Shown here: positions 1 through 7,369 of the stretch, piece by piece
Layout: every line of letters begins with the position of its first letter
How positions within the stretch are numbered: the stretch's first letter is position 1
Origin: an uncultured Clostridium sp.
Lineage (GTDB): Bacteria; Bacillota; Clostridia; TANB77; CAG-508
Length of the DNA: 16,917 bases
Assembly: GCA_900554175.1 (NCBI GenBank)
Contig: USGK01000031.1
Coordinates: forward strand, 1-16,917
Direction of reading: 5' to 3'
The notes under the pieces: model-generated
Databases searched by the model: none
What the model was told of the DNA's origin: nothing
Seen by the model: the letters and a program-made list of their open reading frames with translations, nothing else
Made by a program: the position numbers and the translations under genes

Positions 1-131
1 TTGACTAGTCTTATTTTTTTTATTATATTTTGCCACGAAAAATTTAACTCATATAATTATAATTATATAATAATATTTTTATATATTTTTTGTTTTTTTA
101 GCTATTTATAAGTATTTTTGGCTTATTACAT

Positions 132-162
132 AACTAAAATTTTTCTAAAAAATATTTTAGTT
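132..162. repeat. Intergenic inverted repeat
   Basis: A perfect 9-bp inverted repeat (AACTAAAAT at 132-140, ATTTTAGTT at 154-162) encloses a 13-base A/T loop. It lies beyond the end of the YhgE-like gene in the otherwise featureless, very AT-rich 1-226 stretch. It could be a weak terminator for a gene to the left or chance in AT-rich DNA. No coding signal was seen around it. Confidence 0.25.
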
Positions 163-176
163 TTACAATAATAATA

Positions 177-207
177 GAGTGTTCCCTGTAAAAAACAGAG
201 TTCACTC
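177..207 (-). terminator. Imperfect hairpin after the YhgE-like gene
   Basis: Twenty bases after the YhgE stop, GAGTG (177-181) pairs with CACTC (203-207) and an inner CTGT/ACAG pair closes a loop of A residues, with mismatches between. On the minus strand the stem is followed by TATTATTATT rather than a clean T run, so termination may be weak. It is the best candidate end for the TetR-YhgE transcript. Confidence 0.4.
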
Positions 208-226
208 CTTAAAATTTATATTTTTA

Positions 227-2395
227 TTAGTTATGCACTAATTTATTATCTTTTTTTGCCTTCTTTTTTCTTAAAACATCAACTACACATGTTATAGTAA
301 CACAAACTACAGTAATTCCAATTAAAATAATATAATATTTTCCTTTGTAATTTGTATCAGTTGGTACTAGGATTTCTCTTAGTAATTTTATTGTATATGT
401 CATTGGCAAGAAACCTGTAATACTTCTAAATCCTTGTGAAATAGTTTCAACAGGGAATGTTCCTCCAGATGCTGCAAGTTGAAGTACCAAAATTATAAGT
501 GCAAAGAATTTACCTATATCATTAAAGTTTCTAATTAGGAATTGTACAACACTCATAAATGTTATACCAATTATTGTACATGCTAAATAATATTGTGCAC
601 CATTTTCGATAGCAAAACCTAGTCCTGCTTTTAATAAAAATCCTGTTATTATTCCTTCTAATGCACCTATGAAAAGATATACAAAATTTTGTAATAGTTT
701 ATTTCTTGTATTGCTTCCAAGTAACCAAAATCTATTTTTTTGATCATAATAGCAAACAACATAACACATTAAACTTCCTACCCATAATCCTATACATAAG
801 AATAATGGTGTAAATGCTATACCATAAGAATTAATTTCTCCATAGCTTTGTTCATCAAATTCTACAGGATCTTCTACAAATGTTGAAAGTCCATTTAATT
901 TTTTTAGTTCCTCATTTGTATCAGCTAAACCTTCGTCAACTCCATCTTTTAAAGTTTGAGCTCCTTCTACTAAATCTTTGCTTCCGTTATATGCTGAATT
1001 TGTTCCAGAACTTAATGTATTTAAAGCTTCTTTAACACTCTTTGAACTTATATTTAATTTTGAAAGTCCATTTGTTAATGATTCACTACCTGTTTTTACT
1101 TGATTTGAACCACTTTGTAATTTTGAAATTCCTGATGTTAAATTTCCTGTTCCTACTTGAACTTTTGCTAAATTTTCTTTTAATGCTGTTATACTATTTC
1201 CTAAGTTTTTAATATCACTTGTTGCAGAATTTAATTTAGTTACTCCTCCACTTACTAGAGATGTACCATATTTTAATTTTCCGCCTGATGTTAATCCTGT
1301 TTTTGAATCTTTTGCAGTTAACATTTGAGCACCTTTAACTAAACTTGTTCCTTTACTTGAATCGTTAATTTTTTCTTTTATTGTTTGCAATGTTTGTAAT
1401 GCAATTCCTGCTTGTGTTTTAGTAGCTACATCTACATTTGGATTCTCATATATAGCTTTATACTGTTTAATATTTTCATCTAAAGTCAAATTTAGTGTTA
1501 TAACTCCATTTGCTAAACTTTCTGTTCCTGCAACATATTCTGTAACACCATTATTTAATCCTTCTTTACCATTAACCCCATCATTTAATGTTTGAATTCC
1601 TGTTGTTAGTTCTCCTAATTTGCTTAAATCTGCTTTATCTAAAGCTTGATTTATTTGAGTCACACCATTATTTAATTCATTTGCTCCTGATTGAAGAGTT
1701 TCAACACCATCATTTACTTGATTAGTTCCATCAGTTAAACTTTGACTTCCTGAATATGCAGAACTTACACCTTCATCAAACTCTTTATAACTATTGTTTA
1801 GTTTTCCAACTCCTGAATTTAATTCATTTAAACCATCACTTAAGCTTTGTGATCCATCAACAATTTGACCTGCACCATCTGATATATCTTGTAAACTTCC
1901 TGGTACTTTTTCTAAATTATCTGCCAAATTATCAACTACTTTGCTACCAACTTTAGCTTGTAGATTTGTTTCTATTGTTTTAATAGCACTACCTACAATT
2001 TGTGTTGCTAAATAGTTTGTTGCTTTATTTGGAGTATATGTAATTGTTGCCATTTGTTTGTTTTCTTCTTTTGCACTATTTAATTTGCTTGAAAAGTCAC
2101 TTGGAATCATTATCATAGCATAATAATTTCCATCTCTTAATCCATCATTTGCTTCATCTAAACTTACATCACATATATCGAATGTTCCTGAATCTTTTAG
2201 TTCTTTTACGAACTCATTTCCTTGATTTTCATTATCGCTACCTGAATCTAAGTTTACTACTGCAATTTTCATATCTTTTAGATTACCATATGGATCCCAA
2301 TATGATTTTAAATAAAAAAAGCTATAAATAATTGGAATTAATAATACAACTATAAATATTATAACTTTAAACCAATTTTTTTCATTATGTTTCAT
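227..2395 (-). CDS. YhgE/Pip family membrane protein (ABC-2-type exporter-like)
   Basis: This 722-residue protein has the full YhgE/Pip layout. An N-terminal membrane segment (about residues 10-28) is followed by the conserved region with Y-W-D-P-Y-G-N-L and I-A-V-V-N-L-D (about 32-50). A long extracytoplasmic middle (about 165-500) is built of repeated G-x-x-x-L-x-x-G units predicted to be helical. The C-terminal block (about 525-710) holds five or six membrane segments of the ABC-2 permease type. Family members include the lactococcal phage infection protein Pip and B. subtilis YhgE; their substrate is not settled, and some are linked to export or envelope integrity. The start codon directly follows the TetR stop (TAA-ATG), with an AAGGAGA ribosome binding site inside the TetR gene, so the two are translationally coupled. 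Regulation is expected through the TetR operators at 2988-3016. Family call is firm; function is inference. Confidence 0.9.
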   Translation of the reverse strand: MKHNEKNWFKVIIFIVVLLIPIIYSFFYLKSYWDPYGNLKDMKIAVVNLDSGSDNENQGNEFVKELKDSGTFDICDVSLDEANDGLRDGNYYAMIMIPSDFSSKLNSAKEENKQMATITYTPNKATNYLATQIVGSAIKTIETNLQAKVGSKVVDNLADNLEKVPGSLQDISDGAGQIVDGSQSLSDGLNELNSGVGKLNNSYKEFDEGVSSAYSGSQSLTDGTNQVNDGVETLQSGANELNNGVTQINQALDKADLSKLGELTTGIQTLNDGVNGKEGLNNGVTEYVAGTESLANGVITLNLTLDENIKQYKAIYENPNVDVATKTQAGIALQTLQTIKEKINDSSKGTSLVKGAQMLTAKDSKTGLTSGGKLKYGTSLVSGGVTKLNSATSDIKNLGNSITALKENLAKVQVGTGNLTSGISKLQSGSNQVKTGSESLTNGLSKLNISSKSVKEALNTLSSGTNSAYNGSKDLVEGAQTLKDGVDEGLADTNEELKKLNGLSTFVEDPVEFDEQSYGEINSYGIAFTPLFLCIGLWVGSLMCYVVCYYDQKNRFWLLGSNTRNKLLQNFVYLFIGALEGIITGFLLKAGLGFAIENGAQYYLACTIIGITFMSVVQFLIRNFNDIGKFFALIILVLQLAASGGTFPVETISQGFRSITGFLPMTYTIKLLREILVPTDTNYKGKYYIILIGITVVCVTITCVVDVLRKKKAKKDNKLVHN

Positions 2396-2968
2396 TTAAT
2401 TCTCCTTCTTTCCTATACCATTTTTAAAAATTTTTAAAATATTATCTGCAATAATATTTTCATCTAACTTTTTATTAGTTCCAGTCCAGTCAAACATTAG
2501 CGCAAGGTACATTTTGTATATTAAAAAGGCAACAATTTCTGGATCTTCTGTTTCAATATAATTATTATCTATTGCAAATTTAATTTTTTGTAATATATAA
2601 TTCTGAATTTGAGTATCTATTTTTTTAATACTTTGAACAATTATAGGATTTTTTAGTACTGACGCTTCTTCAACTATAACTTTTATAAACTGTCTTTTAT
2701 TTTTGTATTGTAATAATTTATAAATAATCTGATGAATACTTTCATAGAAATTTAAGTTTTGTTTTTCAATTTCTTCAACTACTTTTTTCATATTATTTAA
2801 TTCTTCTTGCACAAAATAGTTAAATAGTTCTTCTTTTCTTGAAAAATACGTATATACAGTTTTTTTGGTGACACCTGCTGAGCTTGCTATTTCATCCATA
2901 GATACTTTTTTGAATCCATATTTATTAAATAGTTTTCTTGCGGCTTCTATTATTTGTTCCCTTTTCAT
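2396..2968 (-). CDS. TetR/AcrR family transcriptional regulator
   Basis: The protein has 190 residues from the chosen start. The N-terminal domain (about residues 3-50) is a TetR helix-turn-helix with the telltale I-I-E-A-A-R-x-L-F, G-V-T-K-K-T-V-Y-T-Y-F and K-E-E-L pattern; the rest is a helical ligand-binding/dimerisation domain with no recognisable ligand signature. The start is placed at 2968 because a strong AAAGGAGG sits 6 bases upstream. The reading frame stays open to 3037, but that extension would run through the promoter and operators. The gene is first in a two-gene operon with the YhgE-like membrane protein. This arrangement is common in Firmicutes, where the repressor controls itself and the exporter. 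It should bind the two AGTATACT palindromes over its own promoter. Confidence 0.92.
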   Translation of the reverse strand: MKREQIIEAARKLFNKYGFKKVSMDEIASSAGVTKKTVYTYFSRKEELFNYFVQEELNNMKKVVEEIEKQNLNFYESIHQIIYKLLQYKNKRQFIKVIVEEASVLKNPIIVQSIKKIDTQIQNYILQKIKFAIDNNYIETEDPEIVAFLIYKMYLALMFDWTGTNKKLDENIIADNILKIFKNGIGKKEN

Positions 2969-2987
2969 TTTAACCTCCTTTGCACTA

Positions 2988-3037
2988 AGTATACTAAAAC
3001 TACATTTCAGTATACTGCCATTATATGATTTTGTCAA
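2988..3037 (-). promoter_or_regulatory. Promoter of the TetR-YhgE operon with two palindromic operators
   Basis: On the minus strand TTGACA (3032-3037) and TATACT (3009-3014) are separated by exactly 17 bp, a near-ideal sigma-A promoter. The palindrome AGTATACT occurs at 3009-3016, covering the -10, and again at 2988-2995, just downstream. The copies are 21 bp apart, two helical turns, so bound dimers would sit on the same DNA face. This is the expected design for autorepression by the adjacent TetR protein. Promoter and palindromes are read directly; the assignment to this TetR is inference. Confidence 0.8.
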
Positions 3038-3090
3038 TTATTTTCTACAAATTTAAACGAATTTCATATTTTTATTGTAAACAACAGAAA

Positions 3091-3123
3091 AACATCACAT
3101 TATTTTTATTAAAATGTGATGTT
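3091..3123. terminator. Bidirectional intrinsic terminator
   Basis: A perfect 11-bp stem (AACATCACATT at 3091-3101 with AATGTGATGTT at 3113-3123) has an 11-base loop and T runs on both sides. On the minus strand it follows the pseudopilin gene by about 50 bases and isolates it from the TetR operon promoter downstream. Confidence 0.8.
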
Positions 3124-3173
3124 TTTTATTTACCTTCCGTTATTTTTTTACTTTTATATAATTATTTGCAAAA

Positions 3174-3299
3174 TTAGAAAGTCGCGCTCAATCTTACAAA
3201 ACAATAGTTATAATCAACGCGGTCGAGACTAATTCCTCCATAGCTACAGCTTACATAATATGCGTAGCTTGAATCGTGTTGGGTCGAAGACCAATACAT
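3174..3299 (-). other. Candidate diversity-generating retroelement variable region
   Basis: The final 42 codons of the pseudopilin gene (residues 344-384 plus stop) are about 41% G+C by count over 3181-3300, against about 27% in a sampled line earlier in the gene. They are rich in NNC/NNT codons that could each derive from AAC/AAT by changes at the first two adenines: CAC GAT, AGC TAC, TAT TAT, AGC, AGC TAT, and the run AGT CTC GAC CGC GTT GAT. CTC and CGC are otherwise rare here. Invariant positions such as TGG, TCT and TGT lack adenine. A GC-rich GAGCGCGAC lies at the very end, where a mutagenic-homing initiation site would be. No template repeat or reverse transcriptase is present in the window, so this is inference. 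Confidence 0.5.
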
Positions 3300-4328
3300 A
3301 CCTTTAAGTCCATAGTTAGCATACTTATCTGTTGTGACTCCCATTTTAGTATATGTCATATCTCCAAAAGCTAACCATTCTGATTTTGATGGTACAAACC
3401 ACCCTTGATTATAATAATCAGTTTCATTTTCATCTTTTATGACTTCTCCACTATCGTTGACAGTTTTTCCTTGTATTCCGCCCCACATATCTTTCTTATT
3501 TTGTGCACCATATTTTCCACTTTTACCTTTATTCCACTCTTCTATCATTGTTGTCGTATTTGTTTTTCCCTGTCCAAAATCATTTACACTACTTTCTATT
3601 GTATTATCTAGTTTTCCCATAGCATTAGAATACCAACGATAAGTTGTTCCTGTATTAAAATCTTCTAAAGCCATTACATAAAATCTATCTTCTGTTCCAC
3701 TTCCATCTATTACTGTCAATACTGGTTTTGTCCATTTGTCTCCAAACCCTGTATAACTATCACTACTTACATAATAACTTTTTAAGTCTTCTGTTACTTT
3801 TGAATATTCATAACTAGACCCATTATTACCCTTCCATGCTCCACTTCCTCCTACTGCTAAATCTGCATATATTACTCCGTCTACTTTTTCATCTCCATCT
3901 ATATCTGCATAATATCCAACATATGATTCTGTTTTACTTGCTATTTTTGTTGCTGTTTTTGTTGCTGTTCCTGTCCATATATCTTTCATTGCTATTTCAT
4001 AGCCGTCTTTTTTTGTTGTTATAGATTTTATCGTTTCTCCATCTTCATCTTTATTTATTGTTCCATATTTTTCTAATATTGTCTTTAAATCGCTTTTTGA
4101 TATATTTCCCTCATTTCCTGCTTGCTCTGCTATTATTTCTGTTTTTATTTCTTCTTTTATTCCTTCTATTTCTGATGTTTTCTTTGCACTTTTTGCTCTT
4201 GTTAATATTCCATTATCTCCTGCAAGCATTGCAATACTTATTCCTGCTAAAATTAATAATACTATAATTGTTATAATTAAAGCTATTAATGTTATACCTT
4301 GTTTTTCTTTTAAATTTTTAAAATTCAT
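3174..4328 (-). CDS. Pseudopilin-type surface protein with C-terminal lectin-like (FISUMP/DUF1566-like) domain
   Basis: The 384-residue protein begins with a short basic leader (M-N-F-K-N-L-K-E-K-Q-G) and a hydrophobic helix T-L-I-A-L-I-I-T-I-I-V-L-L-I-L-A-G, a type IV prepilin cleavage signal cut after Gly11. The usual Glu at mature position 5 is Ala, as often in Clostridia pseudopilins. Residues 50-120 look helical and Lys/Glu-rich. Residues 138-158 hold a D-I-D-G-D-x-x-x-D-G calcium-loop-like motif. The end (about 308-384), with G-W-F-V-P-S-x-x-E-W, Y-W-S-S-T and F-V-R-L, matches the C-type-lectin-like fold of FISUMP/DUF1566 proteins. The ATG at 4328 is preferred because GGAGG lies six bases upstream; a TTG four codons earlier overlaps that site. 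It is likely displayed on the cell surface by a type II/IV pilus-like machine encoded elsewhere. The last 42 codons look like a DGR variable region. Confidence 0.85.
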   Translation of the reverse strand: MNFKNLKEKQGITLIALIITIIVLLILAGISIAMLAGDNGILTRAKSAKKTSEIEGIKEEIKTEIIAEQAGNEGNISKSDLKTILEKYGTINKDEDGETIKSITTKKDGYEIAMKDIWTGTATKTATKIASKTESYVGYYADIDGDEKVDGVIYADLAVGGSGAWKGNNGSSYEYSKVTEDLKSYYVSSDSYTGFGDKWTKPVLTVIDGSGTEDRFYVMALEDFNTGTTYRWYSNAMGKLDNTIESSVNDFGQGKTNTTTMIEEWNKGKSGKYGAQNKKDMWGGIQGKTVNDSGEVIKDENETDYYNQGWFVPSKSEWLAFGDMTYTKMGVTTDKYANYGLKGMYWSSTQHDSSYAYYVSCSYGGISLDRVDYNYCFVRLSATF

Positions 4329-4385
4329 TTTATCCTCCAATTTTAACTTCTTAATATTTTTTCTTATATTATAAGTATAAACACA

Positions 4386-4433
4386 TCAGCGGATTTCCTT
4401 TGTTTTTTCTATCTTTTCCTTTTTCATATGCAT
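4386..4433 (-). CDS. Possible 15-codon leader ORF upstream of the pseudopilin gene
   Basis: In the roughly 130-base leader between the promoter and the pseudopilin start, an AAAGGAG ribosome binding site is followed five bases later by ATG and 15 codons (M-H-M-K-K-E-K-I-E-K-T-K-E-I-R) ending in TGA. The peptide is strongly charged and has no known family. It may be a translated leader that affects expression of the surface protein, or a chance ORF in a purine-rich leader. The ribosome binding site is as good as those of the real genes, which is why it is listed. Confidence 0.35.
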   Translation of the reverse strand: MHMKKEKIEKTKEIR

Positions 4434-4467
4434 TTTTTCTCCTTTAACTCTCTTTTTTGTTACAATT

Positions 4468-4496
4468 ATTGTATACTTTGTTATCTATTTTGTCAA
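4468..4496 (-). promoter_or_regulatory. Sigma-A promoter of the pseudopilin gene
   Basis: On the minus strand TTGACA (4491-4496) and TACAAT (4468-4473) are separated by 17 bp. The promoter starts only about 20 bases after the stop of the TtcA-family gene, gives a leader of about 130 bases, and makes the pseudopilin gene a separate transcription unit ended by the terminator at 3091-3123. Confidence 0.75.
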
Positions 4497-4517
4497 TTAA
4501 AATAATACTTCTTTTTA

Positions 4518-5342
4518 TTAATAATTTTCTAAAAAATTATGCATTTTTTCATCATCATGGTATGAAATAAGAGTTTCCAAATTAACATTGTTTGTTGAAC
4601 TAAAAATATTCATATCTACATTTTGATACTCATTCCTTAATTCTCTTATTAGTTTCTTCATAGCTTGTCTTTTAGAATCTCCCACACCATTTGCTGAATT
4701 TCCAATTTCTTCTGTGAATTTACATGCACACTGTATAAAATCTAAATTATTTTTATCTCTCCATCTTATTATATCTTCTTCTTTGACAAAATAAAGAGGT
4801 CTTATAAGTTCCATACCTTCCACATTTGTACTTTTTAGCTTAGGCATCATAGTTTTAAACTGTCCGCCATAAAACATACTCATCAAAACTGTTTCTATAA
4901 CATCATCAAAATGATGACCTAAAGCAATTTTATTACATCCTAATTCTTTTGCTTTTCTATATAAATATCCTCTTCTCATCCTAGCACAAATATAACATGG
5001 TTTGCTTTCTATTTTTGTTACTCTTGTAAAAATATCTGTTTCAAAAATTGTAATTGGTATATTAAGTTTTTCAGCATTTGAAATAATCTTTTGTCTATTT
5101 AATTCATTATACCCTGGATCCATTACAATAAATTTTAATTCAAAATCTCTGTCTCCGTGTTTTTGAAGTTCTTGCATACATTTTGCTAAAAGATTTGAAT
5201 CCTTTCCACCTGAAATGCATACTGCTATTTTATCACCTTTTTGAACCATATCATATTCACAGATGCCTTTAATAAATTTACTCCATATCTCTTTTCTGTA
5301 TGTTGTAATTATGCTTTTTTCAATCTCTTTATATTTTTCCAT
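4518..5342 (-). CDS. TtcA-family PP-loop ATPase (tRNA 2-thiolation type)
   Basis: The 274-residue protein carries the ATP-pyrophosphatase P-loop S-G-G-K-D-S (44-49), the C-x-x-C pair Cys116/Cys119, the G-H-H-x-D-D motif (142-147) and a C-x-C pair (Cys205/Cys207) followed by K-F. This is the pattern of TtcA/TilS-like N-type enzymes that adenylate a tRNA base and insert sulfur, with cysteines holding an iron-sulfur cluster. TtcA itself makes 2-thiocytidine at tRNA position 32; in Firmicutes relatives the exact substrate is uncertain, so no symbol is given. It is last in an operon after the flippase-like and M50 genes. The start at 5342 is the only in-frame ATG before an upstream stop. It lacks an adjacent ribosome binding site; a strong one lies further upstream across a hairpin (5350-5366). 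Confidence 0.85.
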   Translation of the reverse strand: MEKYKEIEKSIITTYRKEIWSKFIKGICEYDMVQKGDKIAVCISGGKDSNLLAKCMQELQKHGDRDFELKFIVMDPGYNELNRQKIISNAEKLNIPITIFETDIFTRVTKIESKPCYICARMRRGYLYRKAKELGCNKIALGHHFDDVIETVLMSMFYGGQFKTMMPKLKSTNVEGMELIRPLYFVKEEDIIRWRDKNNLDFIQCACKFTEEIGNSANGVGDSKRQAMKKLIRELRNEYQNVDMNIFSSTNNVNLETLISYHDDEKMHNFLENY

Positions 5343-5349
5343 TTTAGTA

Positions 5350-5378
5350 GATGGATTTTATCCATCATACCTCCTTTT
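5350..5378 (-). promoter_or_regulatory. Shine-Dalgarno separated from start codon by a hairpin
   Basis: AAAAGGAGG (5370-5378) lies 27 bases before the ATG of the TtcA-family gene. Between them GATGGAT and ATCCATC (5350-5366) form a perfect 7-bp stem with a 3-base loop. Folding the stem leaves about 10 unpaired bases between GGAGG and the ATG, close to normal spacing. The same GGAGG also precedes an out-of-frame ATG-ATG that opens a 19-codon ORF overlapping the gene start, so a coupling or regulatory role is an alternative. Confidence 0.5.
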
Positions 5379-5412
5379 GATATATTAAATACTTTATTTT
5401 CTGCATATTTAT

Positions 5413-6138
5413 TTAAAAAAATATTCCAACTAAATTTGTAATCAAATTACTTACAATATTAATTACAGGAGAAATTATATTTCCTGCTAATCCTGTTATC
5501 CATAAAACTATAAATATTATATAAAATATATTTTCATTATTTTCAAACCATACTTTTGCATTATAAGGCAATAATGGCTTTATAACTTTAGAACCATCAA
5601 GTGGTGGAAGAGGTATTAAATTAAATACTCCTAGACCTATATTTATAGATATTGTATATGCAATAATTATCATTATAATTTTTAGAATCTGTGAAGTTAT
5701 TATTTTGATTCCTAGAAATTTATATAATGCTCCATATATAAAAGCAAAAACTATAGCTAATAGAAAATTCATCATTGGCCCTGCAATTGAGACAATCGCA
5801 TTTGCTTTGTCTACAGAAATATCTCTATTAAAATTTCTTGGATTAACTTGAACAGGTTTTCCCCATCCAAATCCTGCAAATAAAAGCATTACTGAACCAA
5901 CAGGATCAAGATGATCAAACGGATTTAAAGATAGCCTTCCTTCTGTTCTTGGGGTATCATCTCCTAATTTGTCTGCTGCAAAAGCATGTGCAAATTCGTG
6001 AAATGTTATTGCAATTAAAACCCCTGGTATTGTAAGTAATAAATTAATTAAACTTGCTGTATTGTTTAAATATCCTGAAAGTCCCCATATTATCATTATT
6101 GCCATTGCAATATATAAATATTTTTTATCAAAATACAT
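5413..6138 (-). CDS. Site-2 protease family (M50) membrane metalloprotease
   Basis: The 241-residue membrane protein has the zinc-binding H-E-F-A-H (His47, Glu48, His51) within a hydrophobic segment, the N-P-F-D-H-L-D-P stretch (72-79) seen in the YwhC-like branch, G-W-G-K-P-V-x-V-N-P (91-100), and the second metal motif N-L-I-P-x-P-P-L-D-G (173-182) with Asp181. Five or six membrane segments are apparent and no PDZ domain is present, so it belongs to the minimal group of intramembrane proteases. Targets of this group are mostly unknown; RseP/SpoIVFB-type relatives release membrane-bound regulators. It sits 38 bases after the flippase-like gene and 70 bases before the TtcA-family gene. AAAGGA about ten bases upstream supports the start. 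Whether it cleaves the DUF4179 anti-sigma encoded at 12009-13223 is only a possibility. Confidence 0.9.
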   Translation of the reverse strand: MYFDKKYLYIAMAIMIIWGLSGYLNNTASLINLLLTIPGVLIAITFHEFAHAFAADKLGDDTPRTEGRLSLNPFDHLDPVGSVMLLFAGFGWGKPVQVNPRNFNRDISVDKANAIVSIAGPMMNFLLAIVFAFIYGALYKFLGIKIITSQILKIIMIIIAYTISINIGLGVFNLIPLPPLDGSKVIKPLLPYNAKVWFENNENIFYIIFIVLWITGLAGNIISPVINIVSNLITNLVGIFF

Positions 6139-6176
6139 AAAAAGTTCATTCCTTTCTTATCTTGCTTTATCCTAAA

Positions 6177-7196
6177 CTACGTTACGTTTTCTTGCTTTTT
6201 TTCTCTTAAATCATTTATTATAACAACTATAGCACTAATTGCTACAAATAAGTAAAAACTAATACCTCTTGATAATAACATTGAACTACTTAAAAGATTT
6301 TGCGTATATATATGTTCAAACAAAGACATATAGCCACCTTCACTAACTCCTACTGCTCCTGGCGATGGTATTCCTGAAACTGTACCATAAAGTAAAGCCT
6401 GTAACAATATAATTTTAATTATATTTTGTTCATTTAATCCGAAAGCTTTATATGTAAAATATGATATTGAATAATAAGCTATATACTGTATATAAGCTAT
6501 TATTACATTTTTCATAACTTCAGACTTATGTTCTTTTAGGTATTCTGCATTATCTTGATACTTCATAAGTGCGTCAACTATCTTTTTCTGTTTTTCTTCC
6601 ATATTCTTTACTTTGAAAAATTTTAATATTTTTATTGAAAGTTCTATTAGTTTATTTGTTGCTTCCTTAGAAAATATCGATACCAAAAGTAATGTAAGTG
6701 CTATTGAATTTAAAGTAATTCCAAGTACAAACAAACCTTTCATTGGTGAATTCATATAACCAAAATTAACAATAGCTCCAAGAATTCCAAGGGAAATAGT
6801 AACAATCTGCATACATGTTAAATTTATTAGTAATGCAAGTGTGGATTTAGTAACAGGTATATTGTCTTTATGCATATAATAAATTTGCATAGGCTGACCA
6901 CCTGATGCTGCAGGTGTAATTGAACTAAAGAAAAAGCCAATTAATGCATATTTTACATTTTTCATAAAAGAACTTTTTTCATTTAAATTTTTTAAAGTAC
7001 GTCCAATATTCATTGCTTCACATGATAAAAAGCAACACATACAAATTATTGCAATTATAACATATCCTTTTTTTGCTGTTTTTATTATTTCAAATATCTC
7101 TCCTATATTTTGGTTTTGGAAAAAAATATAGAAAGTAATCAAAATTAATATTATAAAAAATGCTAAATTTCTTATTAATTTTTTTGTTTTTTTCAT
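6177..7196 (-). CDS. Lysylphosphatidylglycerol synthase TM-region / flippase-like membrane protein
   Basis: This 339-residue polytopic protein has about eight predicted membrane helices. It carries signature stretches of the LPG-synthase transmembrane (UPF0104/YbhN-like) family: S-S-I-T-P-A-A-S-G-G-Q-P-M-Q (91-104) and G-I-P-S-P-G-A-V-G-V-S-E-G-G in the last third. The family includes the flippase half of MprF. This protein lacks the soluble aminoacyl-transfer domain, so it could move a lipid but should not by itself make lysyl-phosphatidylglycerol. lysS lies just upstream, but that is a housekeeping tRNA synthetase and no functional tie is shown. GAGGG six bases before ATG supports the start. 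A 172-base gap separates it from the preceding histidine phosphatase gene, and no clear promoter was found there. Confidence 0.85.
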   Translation of the reverse strand: MKKTKKLIRNLAFFIILILITFYIFFQNQNIGEIFEIIKTAKKGYVIIAIICMCCFLSCEAMNIGRTLKNLNEKSSFMKNVKYALIGFFFSSITPAASGGQPMQIYYMHKDNIPVTKSTLALLINLTCMQIVTISLGILGAIVNFGYMNSPMKGLFVLGITLNSIALTLLLVSIFSKEATNKLIELSIKILKFFKVKNMEEKQKKIVDALMKYQDNAEYLKEHKSEVMKNVIIAYIQYIAYYSISYFTYKAFGLNEQNIIKIILLQALLYGTVSGIPSPGAVGVSEGGYMSLFEHIYTQNLLSSSMLLSRGISFYLFVAISAIVVIINDLREKKQENVT

Positions 7197-7369
7197 ACTA
7201 TTCCCTCTTATTTTAATCTATAGAATCTATTATTTTCTTTCCTTAAAATAATTACTTTCTTCTTTTTTTATTGATTTCTTCATATTTTCTATTAATTTTA
7301 AAATTCAAAAAAGTTTTTTATTTCATTAATTTAATCGACTTTCTCTTCTTTACAATCATCAGGATTTAT

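Noticed and set aside
2969..3037. N-terminal extension of the TetR protein to 213 residues.
   Set aside because: It would have to be translated across the -35/-10 and operator DNA; the ATG at 2968 has a strong ribosome binding site and matches the normal TetR start.
3836..4267. Two plus-strand open frames rich in Leu/Phe opposite the pseudopilin gene.
   Set aside because: They are shadows of the lysine/glutamate-rich and hydrophobic minus-strand coding sequence, with no ribosome binding site or plausible protein composition.
7197..7369. A short ORF (17 codons) or promoter in the gap between the histidine phosphatase and flippase-like genes.
   Set aside because: The ORF has no ribosome binding site, and no -35/-10 pair with acceptable spacing stood out in this AT-rich gap.
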